NCBI GenBank assembly: GCA_963718405.1
Contig: CAVQYZ010000004.1
Span: 186,001-250,000 of the forward strand
DNA length: 64,000 nucleotides
Origin: Bog-756 sp963718405
GTDB taxonomy: Bacteria; Actinomycetota; Acidimicrobiia; Acidimicrobiales; RAAP-2
Direction: 5' to 3'
Each line of letters starts with the position of its first letter. Position 1 is the first letter of the stretch. The notes under the pieces were generated by a model. That model was not told the origin of the DNA, ran no database searches, and saw only the letters and a list, made by a program, of their open reading frames with translations. This document shows positions 54,552 to 63,828 of this stretch, one piece after another. Position numbers and translations under genes: made by a program.

Positions 54552-56139
54552 TCAGTCGGTGCAGGTGGTGGCGGGGGCCGGCGGGGTCCCGGCCACCAGG
54601 TAGGCCTGGACGATCTGGCGCACGCAGGGACTGTAGAAGTAGGCCACGTGGCTGCGGCCCTGCCAGGTGAGGAGCACGCCACCGGCCAACTCCTTGGCCA
54701 GGTCCACCGACCACTGGTACGGGGTGACCGGGTCCCCGGTGGTCCCGACCACCAAGATGGGGGGAGCGCCCGGATCCGATGCCGCGGCCGGGTGTCGGGT
54801 GGGAGGGACCGGCCACACCGCACATGCCAGCAGGGCCCAGGCCAGGAGAGGGCCGAACACCGGTGCCGACCGGGCCAGCCGGTCGGCCAGGGCCGGATAG
54901 CTCGAGGCATTGCGGTTGACCGGATGGTCGAGGCAGTCGATGGCCTGTTCGGCGTCGGCACCGTTGCTCGAGCCACCGTTCTGGTAGCCGCCGGTGATGG
55001 TGGCGGCCGGCGCTCCGTTACCGGTCTCCGCTTGCGCCAGCGCCGCGGCCAGGGTGGGCCACGACGACTGGGACTCCAGCCCGGACAGCAGGGTGTCGTA
55101 GAGCTGGCCCGGACCGGCCGTCCCCCCGCCGGCCACCGTCAGGGGTCGGCTCTGGCTGGCCCGGATGAGGTGCAAGAGCGCGGTGGTGGGGTCGGCGGCC
55201 GGGCGCCACGGGCAGTCGGTGTCGGCGGCGCACCAGGCGGCAAAGGCGGTGAACTCGGACTCGAGGCTCTCGGCCTGCCCGGCGGCGTAGGCCGTGGTGC
55301 TCAGGGCGGGGTCGATGGCCGAGTCCAGCACCATGGCCCGGATGTGGGTCGGGAACAGCTCGGCATAGGTGGCGCCCAGCAACGTGCCGTACGAGTTGCC
55401 CATGAAGGTCAGGAGGGGGTCACCCAGGGCCTGCCTGATCCGGTCGAGGTCCCGGGCGGTGTCGACGGTGCCGACATAAGGCAGGATGGAGGCGCTGTAC
55501 TCCTGGCACTGGCGGGCGAACTCCTGGTCGTTGAGGAGCAGGGCCCGGCGCTCCGCCGCAGTGGTGGGGACCGGGTCGATGGCCCCACCCACCACCACCC
55601 ACTCCGCCGCCACCGGTCGACCCCGAGCCCGATCCGGCCGACGGGGGCGCCGAGCAGCTGACCGGGCTGCTGCGGTCGACGCCGCGCGGGTCGAACGACA
55701 CGATGTCGAACCGTTCGAGCAGTTCCGGGGTGAGCACCGACAACTCGTTGGGAAGGTCGTCGATGCCCGAGGTGCCGGGCCCACCGGGGTTGATGACCAG
55801 AGAGCCGATCCGGAGCGAGGGATCCTCGGCCGGATGGCGGGCCACGGCGATCTGGATGGTCGACCCGTCCGGATCGGCGTAGTTGACAGGGACGGTGACC
55901 GAGCCGCACTGGAGGTCACCGCACGGAGCCCACTGCATCGGGGCCACCGGCAACGGCGGCTGTGTGGTGGTGGTCGACGCCCGGGGGGCCCGGGTGGTGG
56001 TCGGAGAGTGGTGTCGCACCGCACCGGCGGTGGAGCTCCCGCATCCGGTGAGCCCGACCACCACAGCCGTGACTGCCAGCGCTACGAAGGGACCACGGGT
56101 CCGGATGGCCGCAGCACGTGCGGCGGACCGGTAAGGCAC
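54552..56139 (-). CDS. Alpha/beta hydrolase lipoprotein with TAP-like C-terminal domain (frameshifted)
   Basis: A signal peptide with lipobox VVVGLTGC (Cys about 33) and a Thr-rich linker. Next are the hydrolase core VINPGGPGTSGID and FDIVSFDPRGVDRSSPVSC, nucleophile elbow GNSYGTLLGATYAELFP, and the TAP-like end with Asp in ILVVGTTGDPVTPYQWSVDL and His in TWQGRSHVAYFYSPCV. This is the SlpD/E - tripeptidyl aminopeptidase family. The frame breaks between about 55590 and 55645 (after SCSAPP, resuming as AAEWVVVGGAIDPVPTTAAE). About 528 residues joined. A cell-surface peptidase; convergent with the propeller gene (7 bp). Confidence 0.85.
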
Positions 56140-56194
56140 CGGCCAAGTCTGGCACCGGCGACCGCGGTTCCGGGTTCGGGAGCGCGCTGCGTGG

Positions 56195-57232
56195 TCAAGG
56201 CCCCATCACCGAGCGGACCGCGGCGGCGATGGTGGCGGCCGACGGCATCACCGCCGCTTCGAGGGAGGGGGCCGAGCCGACGGGGGCGAACGCCGCACCC
56301 ACCCGGTGCACCGGGGCTTCCAGCTCCCCGAACAGCTCCTCGTTGATCTGAGCGGCCACTTCCGCCCCGAACCCGGCGAAGCGGGTGGCGTGGTGGGCGA
56401 TCACCACCCGGCGGGTCCGGGCCACCGACTCCAGCACGGCCACGGCGTCGAACGGGACCAGGGTCCGGAGGTCCACCACCTCGACGTCCACGTCCTCGCC
56501 GGCCAGCACCTCGGCGGCGGCCAGGGCCTCTCTGACCGTGCGTCCGTAGGTGACGATGGTCACGTCGGTGCCCGACCGTTTGCACTCGGCCCGGCCCAGG
56601 GGAATGCGGAACGGTCCGTCGGGAACCGGGCCGGACGTGCCGTAGAGGGCCACGTTCTCCACAAAGACGCACGGGTCGTCATCGAAGATGCACGTGGTCA
56701 GCAGGCCCTTGGCATCGGCGGGGGTGCTCGGGACCACCACCTTGAGCCCGGGCACATGAGCCAGCCACGCCTCGAGGGTCTGGGAGTGGGTGGCCCCCGA
56801 TCCGATACCCCCGAACACCGCAGTGCGCACGGTGAGAGGAATGTTGAGTAGGCCCCCGGACATGAAGCGGGCCTTGGCCGCGTGGTTCACCAGCTGGTCG
56901 AGGGCGATGCTGATGAAGTCCATGATCATGACCTCGGCCACCGGTCGCATCCCGGCCGCGGCCGCTCCCACCGCGGCGCCGACGATGGCGGCCTCGGAGA
57001 TCGGGGTGTCCCGGACCCGATCGGTCCCGAACGTGGTGGAGAGCCCCTTGGTCACCTGGGAGATGCCGCCCCCCGGATCGGCCAGGTCCTCGCCGATCAG
57101 GAAGACCGACGGGTCGGCGGCCAACGCCTCGGCCAGGGCCAGGTTGAGGGCCTCCCGCATGCTCCGCTTGGTGGCCGATGTGGTGGCCGATGTGGTGGCC
57201 GGCTGGTCCCGCTGTCCGTCGGTGCCGGCCAT
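56195..57232 (-). CDS. 2-oxoacid dehydrogenase E1 component, beta subunit
   Basis: A 345-residue transketolase-like Pyr-domain plus C-terminal domain: ALNLALAEALAADPSVFLIGEDL, RDTPISEAAIVGAAVGAAAAGMRP, MIMDFISIALDQLVNHAAK and VEVVDLRTLVPFDAVAVLES. It matches AcoB/PdhB/BkdB-type beta subunits. It forms an alpha2beta2 enzyme with the alpha subunit encoded 3 bp upstream and binds TPP at the interface. The N-terminus has a short Thr/Ser/Ala repeat (TTSATTSAT). Substrate is not predictable from sequence. Confidence 0.92.
   Translation of the reverse strand: MAGTDGQRDQPATTSATTSATKRSMREALNLALAEALAADPSVFLIGEDLADPGGGISQVTKGLSTTFGTDRVRDTPISEAAIVGAAVGAAAAGMRPVAEVMIMDFISIALDQLVNHAAKARFMSGGLLNIPLTVRTAVFGGIGSGATHSQTLEAWLAHVPGLKVVVPSTPADAKGLLTTCIFDDDPCVFVENVALYGTSGPVPDGPFRIPLGRAECKRSGTDVTIVTYGRTVREALAAAEVLAGEDVDVEVVDLRTLVPFDAVAVLESVARTRRVVIAHHATRFAGFGAEVAAQINEELFGELEAPVHRVGAAFAPVGSAPSLEAAVMPSAATIAAAVRSVMGP
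57171..57200. repeat. 12 bp repeat, 2.5 copies
   Basis: GTGGCCGATGTG at 57171-57182 and 57183-57194 plus GTGGCC, encoding TSATTSAT at the N-terminus of the E1 beta subunit before the folded domain; a slippage site of no evident functional weight. Confidence 0.8.
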
Positions 57233-57235
57233 GAC

Positions 57236-58249
57236 CTACGCCCGGGCCGTTCCGTACACGTCGACGAAGGCCTCGTGGCCGTCGGGCAACTCGGCGGCCA
57301 GGGCCTCGATGAAGGCCTGTTCCACCTCGGATCGGGCCGCCTCGTCGATGGCGGCCGCCTCCCCTTCGTCGAGCACCCCGTCGGCGATCAGGCGGGCCCG
57401 GTACCGTCCGACCGGCTCATCGGCGCGGGCCTGGTCCAGTTCCTCACGCGGCATGTAGCGCATGGGGTCACCGAAGTAGTGGCCCCACAGCCGGTAGGTC
57501 AGGCATTCGAGCAGGGTCGGCCCCTCGCCGCTCCGGGCCCGGGCCACCGCCCCCGTCAGGGCGCGGTGGACCGCATCGGGATCGTTGCCGTCAACCTGCT
57601 CCCCGGGGATCCCGTAGGCCGCGGCCCGGTCGACCACGTGGGCCACCGGTTGGGCCTCGGTGGTCGGGGTCATCTCGGCGTAGCGGTTGTTCTGGCACAC
57701 GAACACCACCGGCAGCTGCCACAGCGCGGCCAGGTTGACGGCCTCGTGGAACGAGCCGGTACCGGTGGCACCGTCGCCGAAGCTGGCCACGGTGACCTGA
57801 TCGCTACCGCCCAGCTGAGCGGCCAGGGCCACGCCGGTGGCGATGGGAAGGCCCGATCCCACGATCCCGGTCGACAGGACCAGGCCGGAGGGAGGATGGG
57901 AGATGTGCATGGAGCCTCCCTTGCCGCCATTGACTCCGGTACGGCGGGTGAGGATCTCGGCCACCAGCGGTCCGAGAGGGACTCCTTTGGCCACCTGATC
58001 GTGCAGGCCGCGATAGGTGGTGACCAGTTGGTCGTCGGTCCGCAGCACCGTGCCCAGGGCCGCGGCGATGGCTTCCTGGCCGGTGGCGGGCCAGTAGGTG
58101 GTGGCGAACTCGCCGGCGCTCAGCCCCCGGCGCACCCGGTCGTCGCAGGTCAGGATGCGGGTCATCAGCTGGTACATCCGGCGCCGTTCCGTGGACCCGG
58201 GCGCCGCCCCGTCGTCGGTGCCCGCCGCCGGGGCGCCCGTCCCGCTCAT
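57236..58249 (-). CDS. 2-oxoacid dehydrogenase E1 component, alpha subunit
   Basis: A 337-residue TPP-binding subunit: MYQLMTRILTCDDRVRRGL, GQEAIAAALGTVLRTDDQLVTTYRGLHDQVAKG, GGKGGSMH (E1 alpha signature), and the TPP motif GDGATGTGSFHEAVNLAALW … CQNN. ATG 58249 overlaps the flavoprotein stop as ATGA. The GGSMHISHPPSG form is closest to acetoin/pyruvate E1 alpha. Partners are the adjacent beta subunit and probably the free lipoyl domain at 60.6 kb. Confidence 0.93.
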   Translation of the reverse strand: MSGTGAPAAGTDDGAAPGSTERRRMYQLMTRILTCDDRVRRGLSAGEFATTYWPATGQEAIAAALGTVLRTDDQLVTTYRGLHDQVAKGVPLGPLVAEILTRRTGVNGGKGGSMHISHPPSGLVLSTGIVGSGLPIATGVALAAQLGGSDQVTVASFGDGATGTGSFHEAVNLAALWQLPVVFVCQNNRYAEMTPTTEAQPVAHVVDRAAAYGIPGEQVDGNDPDAVHRALTGAVARARSGEGPTLLECLTYRLWGHYFGDPMRYMPREELDQARADEPVGRYRARLIADGVLDEGEAAAIDEAARSEVEQAFIEALAAELPDGHEAFVDVYGTARA

Positions 58250-59907
58250 GACGCGCTCCCGCCGGTGGTGGCGAAGGCCGCGGCGTGGCTGCCGGCGAAG
58301 TGGCCCCACACCAGGCCCATGCCGATGGAGGTGCCTCCGCCGTAGTAGGCGGGCCCGGCCGGGCTGGCCACCACGTTGCCGGCGCCGTACAGACCGGGGA
58401 TGGGACGGTCCCGCACGTGCAGGACCCGGCCGTGGCCGTCGACCCGCGGCCCCCCCTTGGTGCCCACCGAGCCGATGTGGACGGGCAGGGCGTAGAACGG
58501 GCCCTCTTCGACGGTGCCCAGATTGGGATGGGGAGCGGACGGGTCTCCGTGGAACCGGTCGTAGGCGCTGTCCCCGCGGCCGTAGTCGCGGTCCCGTCCG
58601 GCGCGGACCAACCGGTTCCACCGCTCGACGGTCTCCGTCAGTCCGACCGGGTCCATGCCCACCTGGCGGGCCAGCCCCTCGAGGGTGTGGTCGACGGTCA
58701 GCCACCCAGGGTCCGGATCCCCGGGCCGGGCCGTCACCACCGGGTACCGCGACCGGTACTGGCGGTCGAACACCACCCAGGCCGGGAGGTGTCGCGGGGC
58801 GTACTGGTTGGCGTCGAAGGAGAAGAAGGCCTTCTGCATGTCGTTGTAGTTGGCGGCCTCGTTGACGAAGCGCTGGCCGAACCGGTCGACCATGATCGAG
58901 TGGGGAGCGGTCCGCTCCACCCCGAGGAACCGGGCCAGCGGGCGTCCCTCGTACTCCTCGCCGGGGATCGAGGCGGCCGGATACCACCACGACTCGTTCA
59001 TGTTGGCCAGGTCGGCGCCGACCTCCATGGCCATGAGCAGGCCGTCACCCTCGTTGGCCGGCGGGGAGTGGGGGTGGGTCAACGGCCCGGGTAGGAACCG
59101 GCTCCGGAGCTCCGGGTTCCACTCGTACCCGCCGGTGGCCAGCACCACCGCTCCCGCCTCGATGATGGAGCGGCGTCCGTCCTGTTCCACCACCAGACCG
59201 TTGACCGTTCCCCGGGCCGTGGTGACCTCCCAGGCCCGGGTGTCGAGGAGGGGCTGGACTCCCCGGGTCAGGCAGGCCTCGAGCAGCATCCCGATCAGGG
59301 CTTGGCCGCAGGCCACCTGGTGGGCCCCCACCCGCCGTTTGATCTCGGCGCCGTCGAAGCGCTCCGGGAAGTAGACCGGCCGCCAGTCGACGGTGGACTC
59401 CTGGAGGGTCATGGGCAGACCCAGCACCGGAGGGCGCCGGAGCCGGGCGGCCCAGGGGCCGAGTCGGGTGGTGTCGAACAGCCGCGGCTCCAGCATCCGG
59501 CCCGAGGCCTTGGCTCCGTCCATCTCGGGGTGGTAGTCCGGCCACGACATGGGAGTGAGCTGCAGGTGGGCCCGCTTCTCGAAGTCGGCCACGATGCCCG
59601 GGCCCTGGTCGACATAGCGCTCGAGCAGGTCGACCGGGGTGCGTCCGGCGGTGAGCCGGGTCATGTAGGCCAGAGCCTGGTCCCGCGAGTCCTCCAACCC
59701 CATCGGGGCCAGGTGGTGGTTCTGGGGCATCCACACCCCGCCGCCGGACACCGCCGTGGTACCCCCTACCGATGACGTCCGCTCCACCACGGTGACCCGG
59801 GCCCCCCCGTCATGGGCGGTGATGGCCGCGGCCAGGGCCGCCGCTCCGGTGCCCACCACCACGACATCGGTCGGTCCGGGGTGGGACCCGCCGGCGGTTT
59901 CACTCAC
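58246..59907 (-). CDS. FAD-dependent oxidoreductase, fumarate reductase/3-ketosteroid delta1-dehydrogenase-like
   Basis: A 553-residue flavoprotein: dinucleotide motif VVVVGTGAAALAAAITAHDGG, VERTSSVGGTTAVSGGGVWMP (KstD/fumarate reductase type), AVVLATGGYEWNPELRSRF, and the C-terminal FAD/substrate segment PAYYGGGTSIGMGLVWG, where Tyr and Gly parallel the KstD active site. It could desaturate a steroid-like ketone or another alpha,beta position. GTG 59907 overlaps the SnoaL-like stop by 8 bp. It lies between the E1 genes and the lipoyl domain gene in one operon. Confidence 0.88.
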   Translation of the reverse strand: MSETAGGSHPGPTDVVVVGTGAAALAAAITAHDGGARVTVVERTSSVGGTTAVSGGGVWMPQNHHLAPMGLEDSRDQALAYMTRLTAGRTPVDLLERYVDQGPGIVADFEKRAHLQLTPMSWPDYHPEMDGAKASGRMLEPRLFDTTRLGPWAARLRRPPVLGLPMTLQESTVDWRPVYFPERFDGAEIKRRVGAHQVACGQALIGMLLEACLTRGVQPLLDTRAWEVTTARGTVNGLVVEQDGRRSIIEAGAVVLATGGYEWNPELRSRFLPGPLTHPHSPPANEGDGLLMAMEVGADLANMNESWWYPAASIPGEEYEGRPLARFLGVERTAPHSIMVDRFGQRFVNEAANYNDMQKAFFSFDANQYAPRHLPAWVVFDRQYRSRYPVVTARPGDPDPGWLTVDHTLEGLARQVGMDPVGLTETVERWNRLVRAGRDRDYGRGDSAYDRFHGDPSAPHPNLGTVEEGPFYALPVHIGSVGTKGGPRVDGHGRVLHVRDRPIPGLYGAGNVVASPAGPAYYGGGTSIGMGLVWGHFAGSHAAAFATTGGSAS

Positions 59908-60382
59908 CCGGACGGCCTCCGGGCACCCCGAGCATGGTGATGGCCCGTTGACGGAACCGCCACTTGGGGCCGTGGCGGGCCAACCGGTCGTAGTAACGAC
60001 CGGCGGCCACGATGGCCGGCCCGCCCGCGGTCGGCCGGAGGAACACGTAGTCGGTGGTGGCCGAGGCAGTGTCACCGTCGATGTCCACCACCGTGTTGCT
60101 GGTGATGTGCTGGCCCCTCGAGCCCTCGGGCAGCATCTTCATCAGCAGGGCCTGGATGGCGGGGCGGCCCTCGGCCACGGTGCCCGACACCTCGAACCGG
60201 GCGTCCTCGGTGAACAGTTCGGCCAGATCGTCGAACCGGCCGTCGTCACAGCTCAGGCTGTACTCACACAGCGTCCGGCTGATCTGGTCCTCGTCCACCC
60301 CCACCGTTCCCCCTTCGACCGCTACCCGCCGACCTGGTGACGCTACCTCTGTCGGCCACGACTTGTCGGCCTCGGGCCCCAT
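59900..60382 (-). CDS. SnoaL/NTF2-like protein
   Basis: A 160-residue cone-shaped alpha+beta barrel protein: ISRTLCEYSLSCDDGRFDDLAELFTEDARFEVSG, AIQALLMKML, QHITSNTVVDIDGDTASATTDYVF, AGRYYDRLARHGPKWRFRQRAI. The family includes delta5-3-ketosteroid isomerases and ring-hydroxylase beta subunits. ATG 60382 directly follows the lipoyl-domain stop (TGAGGATG); GTG 60298 just before the fold is an alternative. It may bind or isomerise the substrate of the adjacent KstD-like enzyme. Confidence 0.82.
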   Translation of the reverse strand: MGPEADKSWPTEVASPGRRVAVEGGTVGVDEDQISRTLCEYSLSCDDGRFDDLAELFTEDARFEVSGTVAEGRPAIQALLMKMLPEGSRGQHITSNTVVDIDGDTASATTDYVFLRPTAGGPAIVAAGRYYDRLARHGPKWRFRQRAITMLGVPGGRPGE

Positions 60383-60384
60383 CC

Positions 60385-60609
60385 TCAGATGAGCTCGGCG
60401 ATGACCTCACCGACCGGGTACGTCTCCCCTTCGTGGCCGACCCGTCGGAGCACCCCCGACACCGGCGCCAGCACCTCGTTCTCGACCTTGTCCGTCTCCA
60501 ACAGGTACAGCGGTTGGTCCCGGTCCACTTCGGCACCGTCCTCGACCAGCCACCGGGCCACGGTGCCCTCGGTCATCTCCATGCCCAGCTTCGGGATGCG
60601 GATCTCCAT
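60385..60609 (-). CDS. Free-standing lipoyl (biotinyl/lipoyl) domain protein
   Basis: A 74-residue single domain: MEIRIPKLGMEMTEGTVARW, then LYLLETDKVENEVLAPVSGV, where the Lys of ETDK is the lipoylation site, and ETYPVGEVIAELI. It corresponds to the E2 lipoyl domain alone, without linker, subunit-binding or acyltransferase domain. ATG 60609 has GAGGGGG 6 bp upstream; GTG 60618 is possible but lies on the ribosome site. First gene of the E1-flavoprotein operon. It should shuttle an acyl or reducing equivalent from E1. Confidence 0.9.
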   Translation of the reverse strand: MEIRIPKLGMEMTEGTVARWLVEDGAEVDRDQPLYLLETDKVENEVLAPVSGVLRRVGHEGETYPVGEVIAELI

Positions 60610-60755
60610 GGTGGTCACCCCCTCGACGGTGTCAGGTACGGGGAACGAACCTTAGGGGCCGGGGGCGTCTTCCACCACCGGGGACCGGGCCGACCGGGTT
60701 TGCTACCTTTGCCACGCGCCCGGGGGACCGGCGCACCTTCCGACAGGAGCCCATC

Positions 60756-61646
60756 ATGGAGACCCGAACGCTCGACACCGTCATCTACGAAAAGGACGGT
60801 CCGGTCGCCTGGATCACCTTCGACTACGCCGAGAAGGCCAACGTGCAGTCGTCGGGTCTGGTGTTCGACGTCGATACCTGCCTCGACGACGCCGACCATG
60901 ACTACGACATCAAGGTGGTGGTGCTCAAGGCCAATGGGCCCGGCTTCAGCGCCGGCCACGTGGTGACCGGCAGCCCTGGCACCGAGATGCGCGAGATCGA
61001 CGAGAGCACGGCCAAGTTGGGCAGCCCGTGGAAGGGCCAATGGGACATCTACGGCACGCCGGTGTTGAAGTTGTGGGACTTCCCCAAGGTGACCATCGCC
61101 CAGGTCCACGGGTACTGCCTGGGGGGAGGGACGGTGTGGGGTCTGCTCACCGACATGACGGTGGCCTCCGAGGACGCCTACTTCCAGTTCCCGGTGCTCC
61201 AGGGCATGGCCATGCCCACCATGGAGACCGGGATCGAGCCGTGGCTCTTCATGAACTGGAAGCAGGCCTCGGAGTACATGTACACAGCCCAGGAGCTCGG
61301 AGCCCAACAGGCCAAAGAGCTGGGCCTGGTCAACCGGGTGGTGCCGCGGGAGCGACTCGAGGACGAAGTCAACGAGCTGGCCTTCCATGTAGCTCAGGCC
61401 CCCCTCACCACACTGATGGCGGCCAAGGCCAACATCAGGCGGGCCTGGGACCTGATGGGCCTGCGCACCCATCTCCAGCAGTCCAACGACCTGCTGACCG
61501 TGGCCACCCAGGCCACCGACGTGCAGCAGTACATCCGCGGGGTGTTCGGGGAGGGCCTCCGGCCGAGGGATGCCGCTCTGCGCAACGCCGAACGGGCCAA
61601 GGTGTTGGCCGCCGAGTCCAAGGCCCGTCGCCAGTCGGCCGAGTAG
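60756..61646 (+). CDS. Enoyl-CoA hydratase/isomerase family protein
   Basis: A 296-residue crotonase-fold protein: VAWITFDYAEKANVQSSGLV, VVVLKANGPGFSAGHVVTG (oxyanion strand), VTIAQVHGYCLGGGTVWGLLTDM, then QELGAQQAKELGLVNRVV. The position usually holding the first catalytic Glu lies in VWGLLTDMTVASE without an obvious Glu at the canonical spot, so the reaction may not be hydration. ATG 60756 has ACAGGAG upstream. Divergent from the lipoyl-domain operon (146 bp). Confidence 0.88.
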   Translation: METRTLDTVIYEKDGPVAWITFDYAEKANVQSSGLVFDVDTCLDDADHDYDIKVVVLKANGPGFSAGHVVTGSPGTEMREIDESTAKLGSPWKGQWDIYGTPVLKLWDFPKVTIAQVHGYCLGGGTVWGLLTDMTVASEDAYFQFPVLQGMAMPTMETGIEPWLFMNWKQASEYMYTAQELGAQQAKELGLVNRVVPRERLEDEVNELAFHVAQAPLTTLMAAKANIRRAWDLMGLRTHLQQSNDLLTVATQATDVQQYIRGVFGEGLRPRDAALRNAERAKVLAAESKARRQSAE

Positions 61647-61685
61647 CGCCGGGTGCCGGAAGCCTGGTGGCCCTAGGCTGAGCAC

Positions 61686-62135
61686 GTGCACGACTCGGTA
61701 ACAGTCCACATGGCCGCACCGCCGGCAAAGGTCTGGGAGCTGGTGAGCGACGTGACCCGGATCGGCGAGTACAGCCCGGAGACGTTCGAGGCCGAGTGGT
61801 TGGACGGAGCCGACGGTCCGGCCGCCGGAGCCCGCTTCCGCGGCCACGTCAAACGCAACGGCAAAGGTCCGATCTACTGGACCACCTGCACCGTGTTGGC
61901 CTCGGTGCCCGAGCGGGAGTTCACCTTCGGGGTGGGCTCGAGCGACAAGCCGATCAACACCTGGAGCTACCGGCTGGTGGCCAACGGGGACGGTACCGAC
62001 GTCACCGAATCGTTCCAACTGGCCGACACCGCCCTGCTCCGCTTCTACTGGGCCATCCTCGGGTGGGCCCGGGGCCGCACCAACCGCAACGGCATGCGCA
62101 CCACCCTCGAGCGGATCAAGGCCCAGGTCGAGTAG
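61686..62135 (+). CDS. SRPBCC family protein (polyketide cyclase/START-like)
   Basis: A 149-residue helix-grip protein: VTVHMAAPPAKVWELVSDVTRIGEYSPET, GARFRGHVKRNGKGPIYWTT, then TDVTESFQLADTALLRFYW. It binds a hydrophobic ligand in the START/Bet v 1 cavity. GTG start 40 bp after the crotonase stop, so probably co-transcribed. Ligand unknown. Confidence 0.87.
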   Translation: MHDSVTVHMAAPPAKVWELVSDVTRIGEYSPETFEAEWLDGADGPAAGARFRGHVKRNGKGPIYWTTCTVLASVPEREFTFGVGSSDKPINTWSYRLVANGDGTDVTESFQLADTALLRFYWAILGWARGRTNRNGMRTTLERIKAQVE

Positions 62136-62149
62136 GCCGGCCTCCGGCC
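62135..62149. terminator. Short hairpin between convergent genes
   Basis: GGCCGG - CCT - CCGGCC, a 6 bp stem with 3 nt loop at the stop of the SRPBCC gene, convergent with adk. Weak; no T-tract. Confidence 0.35.
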
Positions 62150-62172
62150 GCCTGACCGGGCGGGATGGGCTG

Positions 62173-62820
62173 TCAGCCGGTAGCGGGCGGGAGCCCGAAC
62201 CGCTGCCGGATGGCGGCCTGGACTTCCTCCACCGGCTTGGTGGCATCGATGGTGGCCACGAACTCCTTGCGCTCGAAGATGGCGATGAGGGGCTTGGTCT
62301 CCTCGTAGTACGTCGCCAGTCGAACCTTCAGCGCCTCGGGGTTGTCGTCTTCCCTGGTGATGAGCTTTCCCCCGCAGACGTCGCAGGTGTCGGCCTTCTC
62401 CGGGCGTGAAGCGATGAGGTTGTAGTCCAGCCCGCACTCCGAGCACAGCCGGCGGGCCAGGACCCGCTGCATCACATCCTCCTCGGGCATGTCGAGGTTG
62501 ATCACCCCGTCGATGTCGTAGGTCTCCAGAAAGAACTCGGCCTGGCGGGCGTTGCGGGGGAAGCCGTCGATGATGAACCCGTAATTCCAGTCGTGCTCGG
62601 CCAGCCGGTCCCGGACCACCGACTCCACCAGGTCGTCACCGACCAGTTCACCGGCGTTCATGGTGCGCTTGACCTGGGCTCCGAGTTTGGTGTGGTGCTG
62701 CACGTTCCAGCGGAAGATGTCCCCGACGCTGATGTGCTCGAGCTCGAGGTCCGCGGCCATCAGCATGGCCTGAGTGCCCTTGCCGCTCCCTTGAACACCC
62801 ATGATGATGAACTTGCGCAT
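62173..62820 (-). CDS. adk: Adenylate kinase
   Basis: A 215-residue nucleoside monophosphate kinase: P-loop IMGVQGSGKGTQ at 6-17, AMP site VGDIFRW, IIDGFPRN (DGFPR motif), and a LID with two Cys pairs CSECG … CDVCGG, a zinc-type LID as in Gram-positive Adk. ATG 62820 precedes the P-loop as usual. It is 67 bp downstream of ppk2 on the same strand, so AMP/ADP recycling may be linked to polyphosphate. A second, canonical Adk elsewhere is possible because the context is not ribosomal. Confidence 0.92.
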   Translation of the reverse strand: MRKFIIMGVQGSGKGTQAMLMAADLELEHISVGDIFRWNVQHHTKLGAQVKRTMNAGELVGDDLVESVVRDRLAEHDWNYGFIIDGFPRNARQAEFFLETYDIDGVINLDMPEEDVMQRVLARRLCSECGLDYNLIASRPEKADTCDVCGGKLITREDDNPEALKVRLATYYEETKPLIAIFERKEFVATIDATKPVEEVQAAIRQRFGLPPATG

Positions 62821-62887
62821 CGCTAGCTCCCGCCTGCCCGGCTCGACCGGGTCGGATCGGGACGGCAGGCCCGCCGGGATCGGTTGT

Positions 62888-63767
62888 TCATCGGACCACG
62901 TAGCGGGCCGGAACCCAGGTCTGGCTGTCGATGGGGGGACGCTCGTAGGCCCGGAGCTGGCGCGGGGGTAGCTCGACGTGTTCGTGAGGCACGGCGTCGT
63001 AGGGGACGATCTGGAGGAGGTGGCTGATGACGTTGAGGCGGGCAGCCTTCTTGTTGTCGGCGTCGACCACGTACCACGGGGCCTCTTTGATGTCGGTGTA
63101 GGAGAACATCTCGTCCTTGGCCTCGGCGTAGTCGACCCACCGGGCCCGGGCCTCCAGGTCCATGGGGCTGAGCTTCCACCGCTTCCCCGGGTTGTTGATC
63201 CGCTCGGTGAAGCGGCGCTCCTGCTCCTCGTCACTCAGGGACAACCAGTACTTGACCAGGATGATCCCCGACCGCACCAGGGACCGTTCCAGTTGGGGGC
63301 ACGTCCGGAAGAACTCGGCCTGCTCCTCTTCGGTGCAGAACTCCATGACCTGTTTCGACCCCGGCCCGGTTGTACCAGCTGCGGTCGAACAGGACAATCT
63401 CCCCGGCCGCCGGGAGGTGGGCGATGTAGCGCTGGAAATACCACTGGGTCCGCTCCCGGTCGGTCGGGGTGCCCAGGGCCACAACCCGGCAGTAGCGGGC
63501 GTTCAGCCGCTCGAGGATCCGCTTGATGGTCCCCCCTTTGCCCGCAGTGTCGCGACCCTCGAAAATGACCACCACCCGCAATCCCTGGTGCACGATCCAC
63601 TCCTGCATCCGGACCAATTCGGTCTGCAGGCGGGCCAGCTCCTTTTCGTAGGCCGATTTGGACACCACCGTCGGCCCCTCGTGGTCCGTCACCGGTGGTC
63701 CATCCGCGCCGGCCCGATCGTTCGGCGGAGTGCTGTTCGACTCCTTCTCATGGTCATCGGTGCTCAC
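62888..63767 (-). CDS. ppk2: Polyphosphate kinase 2 (frameshifted)
   Basis: About 293 residues joined. Walker A in VVVIFEGRDTAGKGGTIKRI, YIAHLPAAGEIVLFDRSWYNRAG (Walker B/lid), then after an extra A near 63357, VMEFCTEEEQAEFF, KYWLSLSDEEQERRF and WKLSPMDLEARARW. These are PPK2 signatures. The enzyme transfers phosphate between polyphosphate and nucleotides; which class is uncertain, but the length and RDTAGKGG motif fit class I. GTG 63767 is chosen; ATG 63791 is an alternative. Upstream of adk. Confidence 0.86.
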
Positions 63768-63828
63768 TGTCCGGTGAGCGTACCGGACCATGTCGTGCGG
63801 GTGATTTCCGCACGGTGAACTCCGCGTT

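Noticed and set aside
52482..55661. A 1059-codon secreted protein
   Set aside because: The last 370 codons are out of frame after the slip near 54245 and antisense to the TAP-like hydrolase; the true stop is at 54544.
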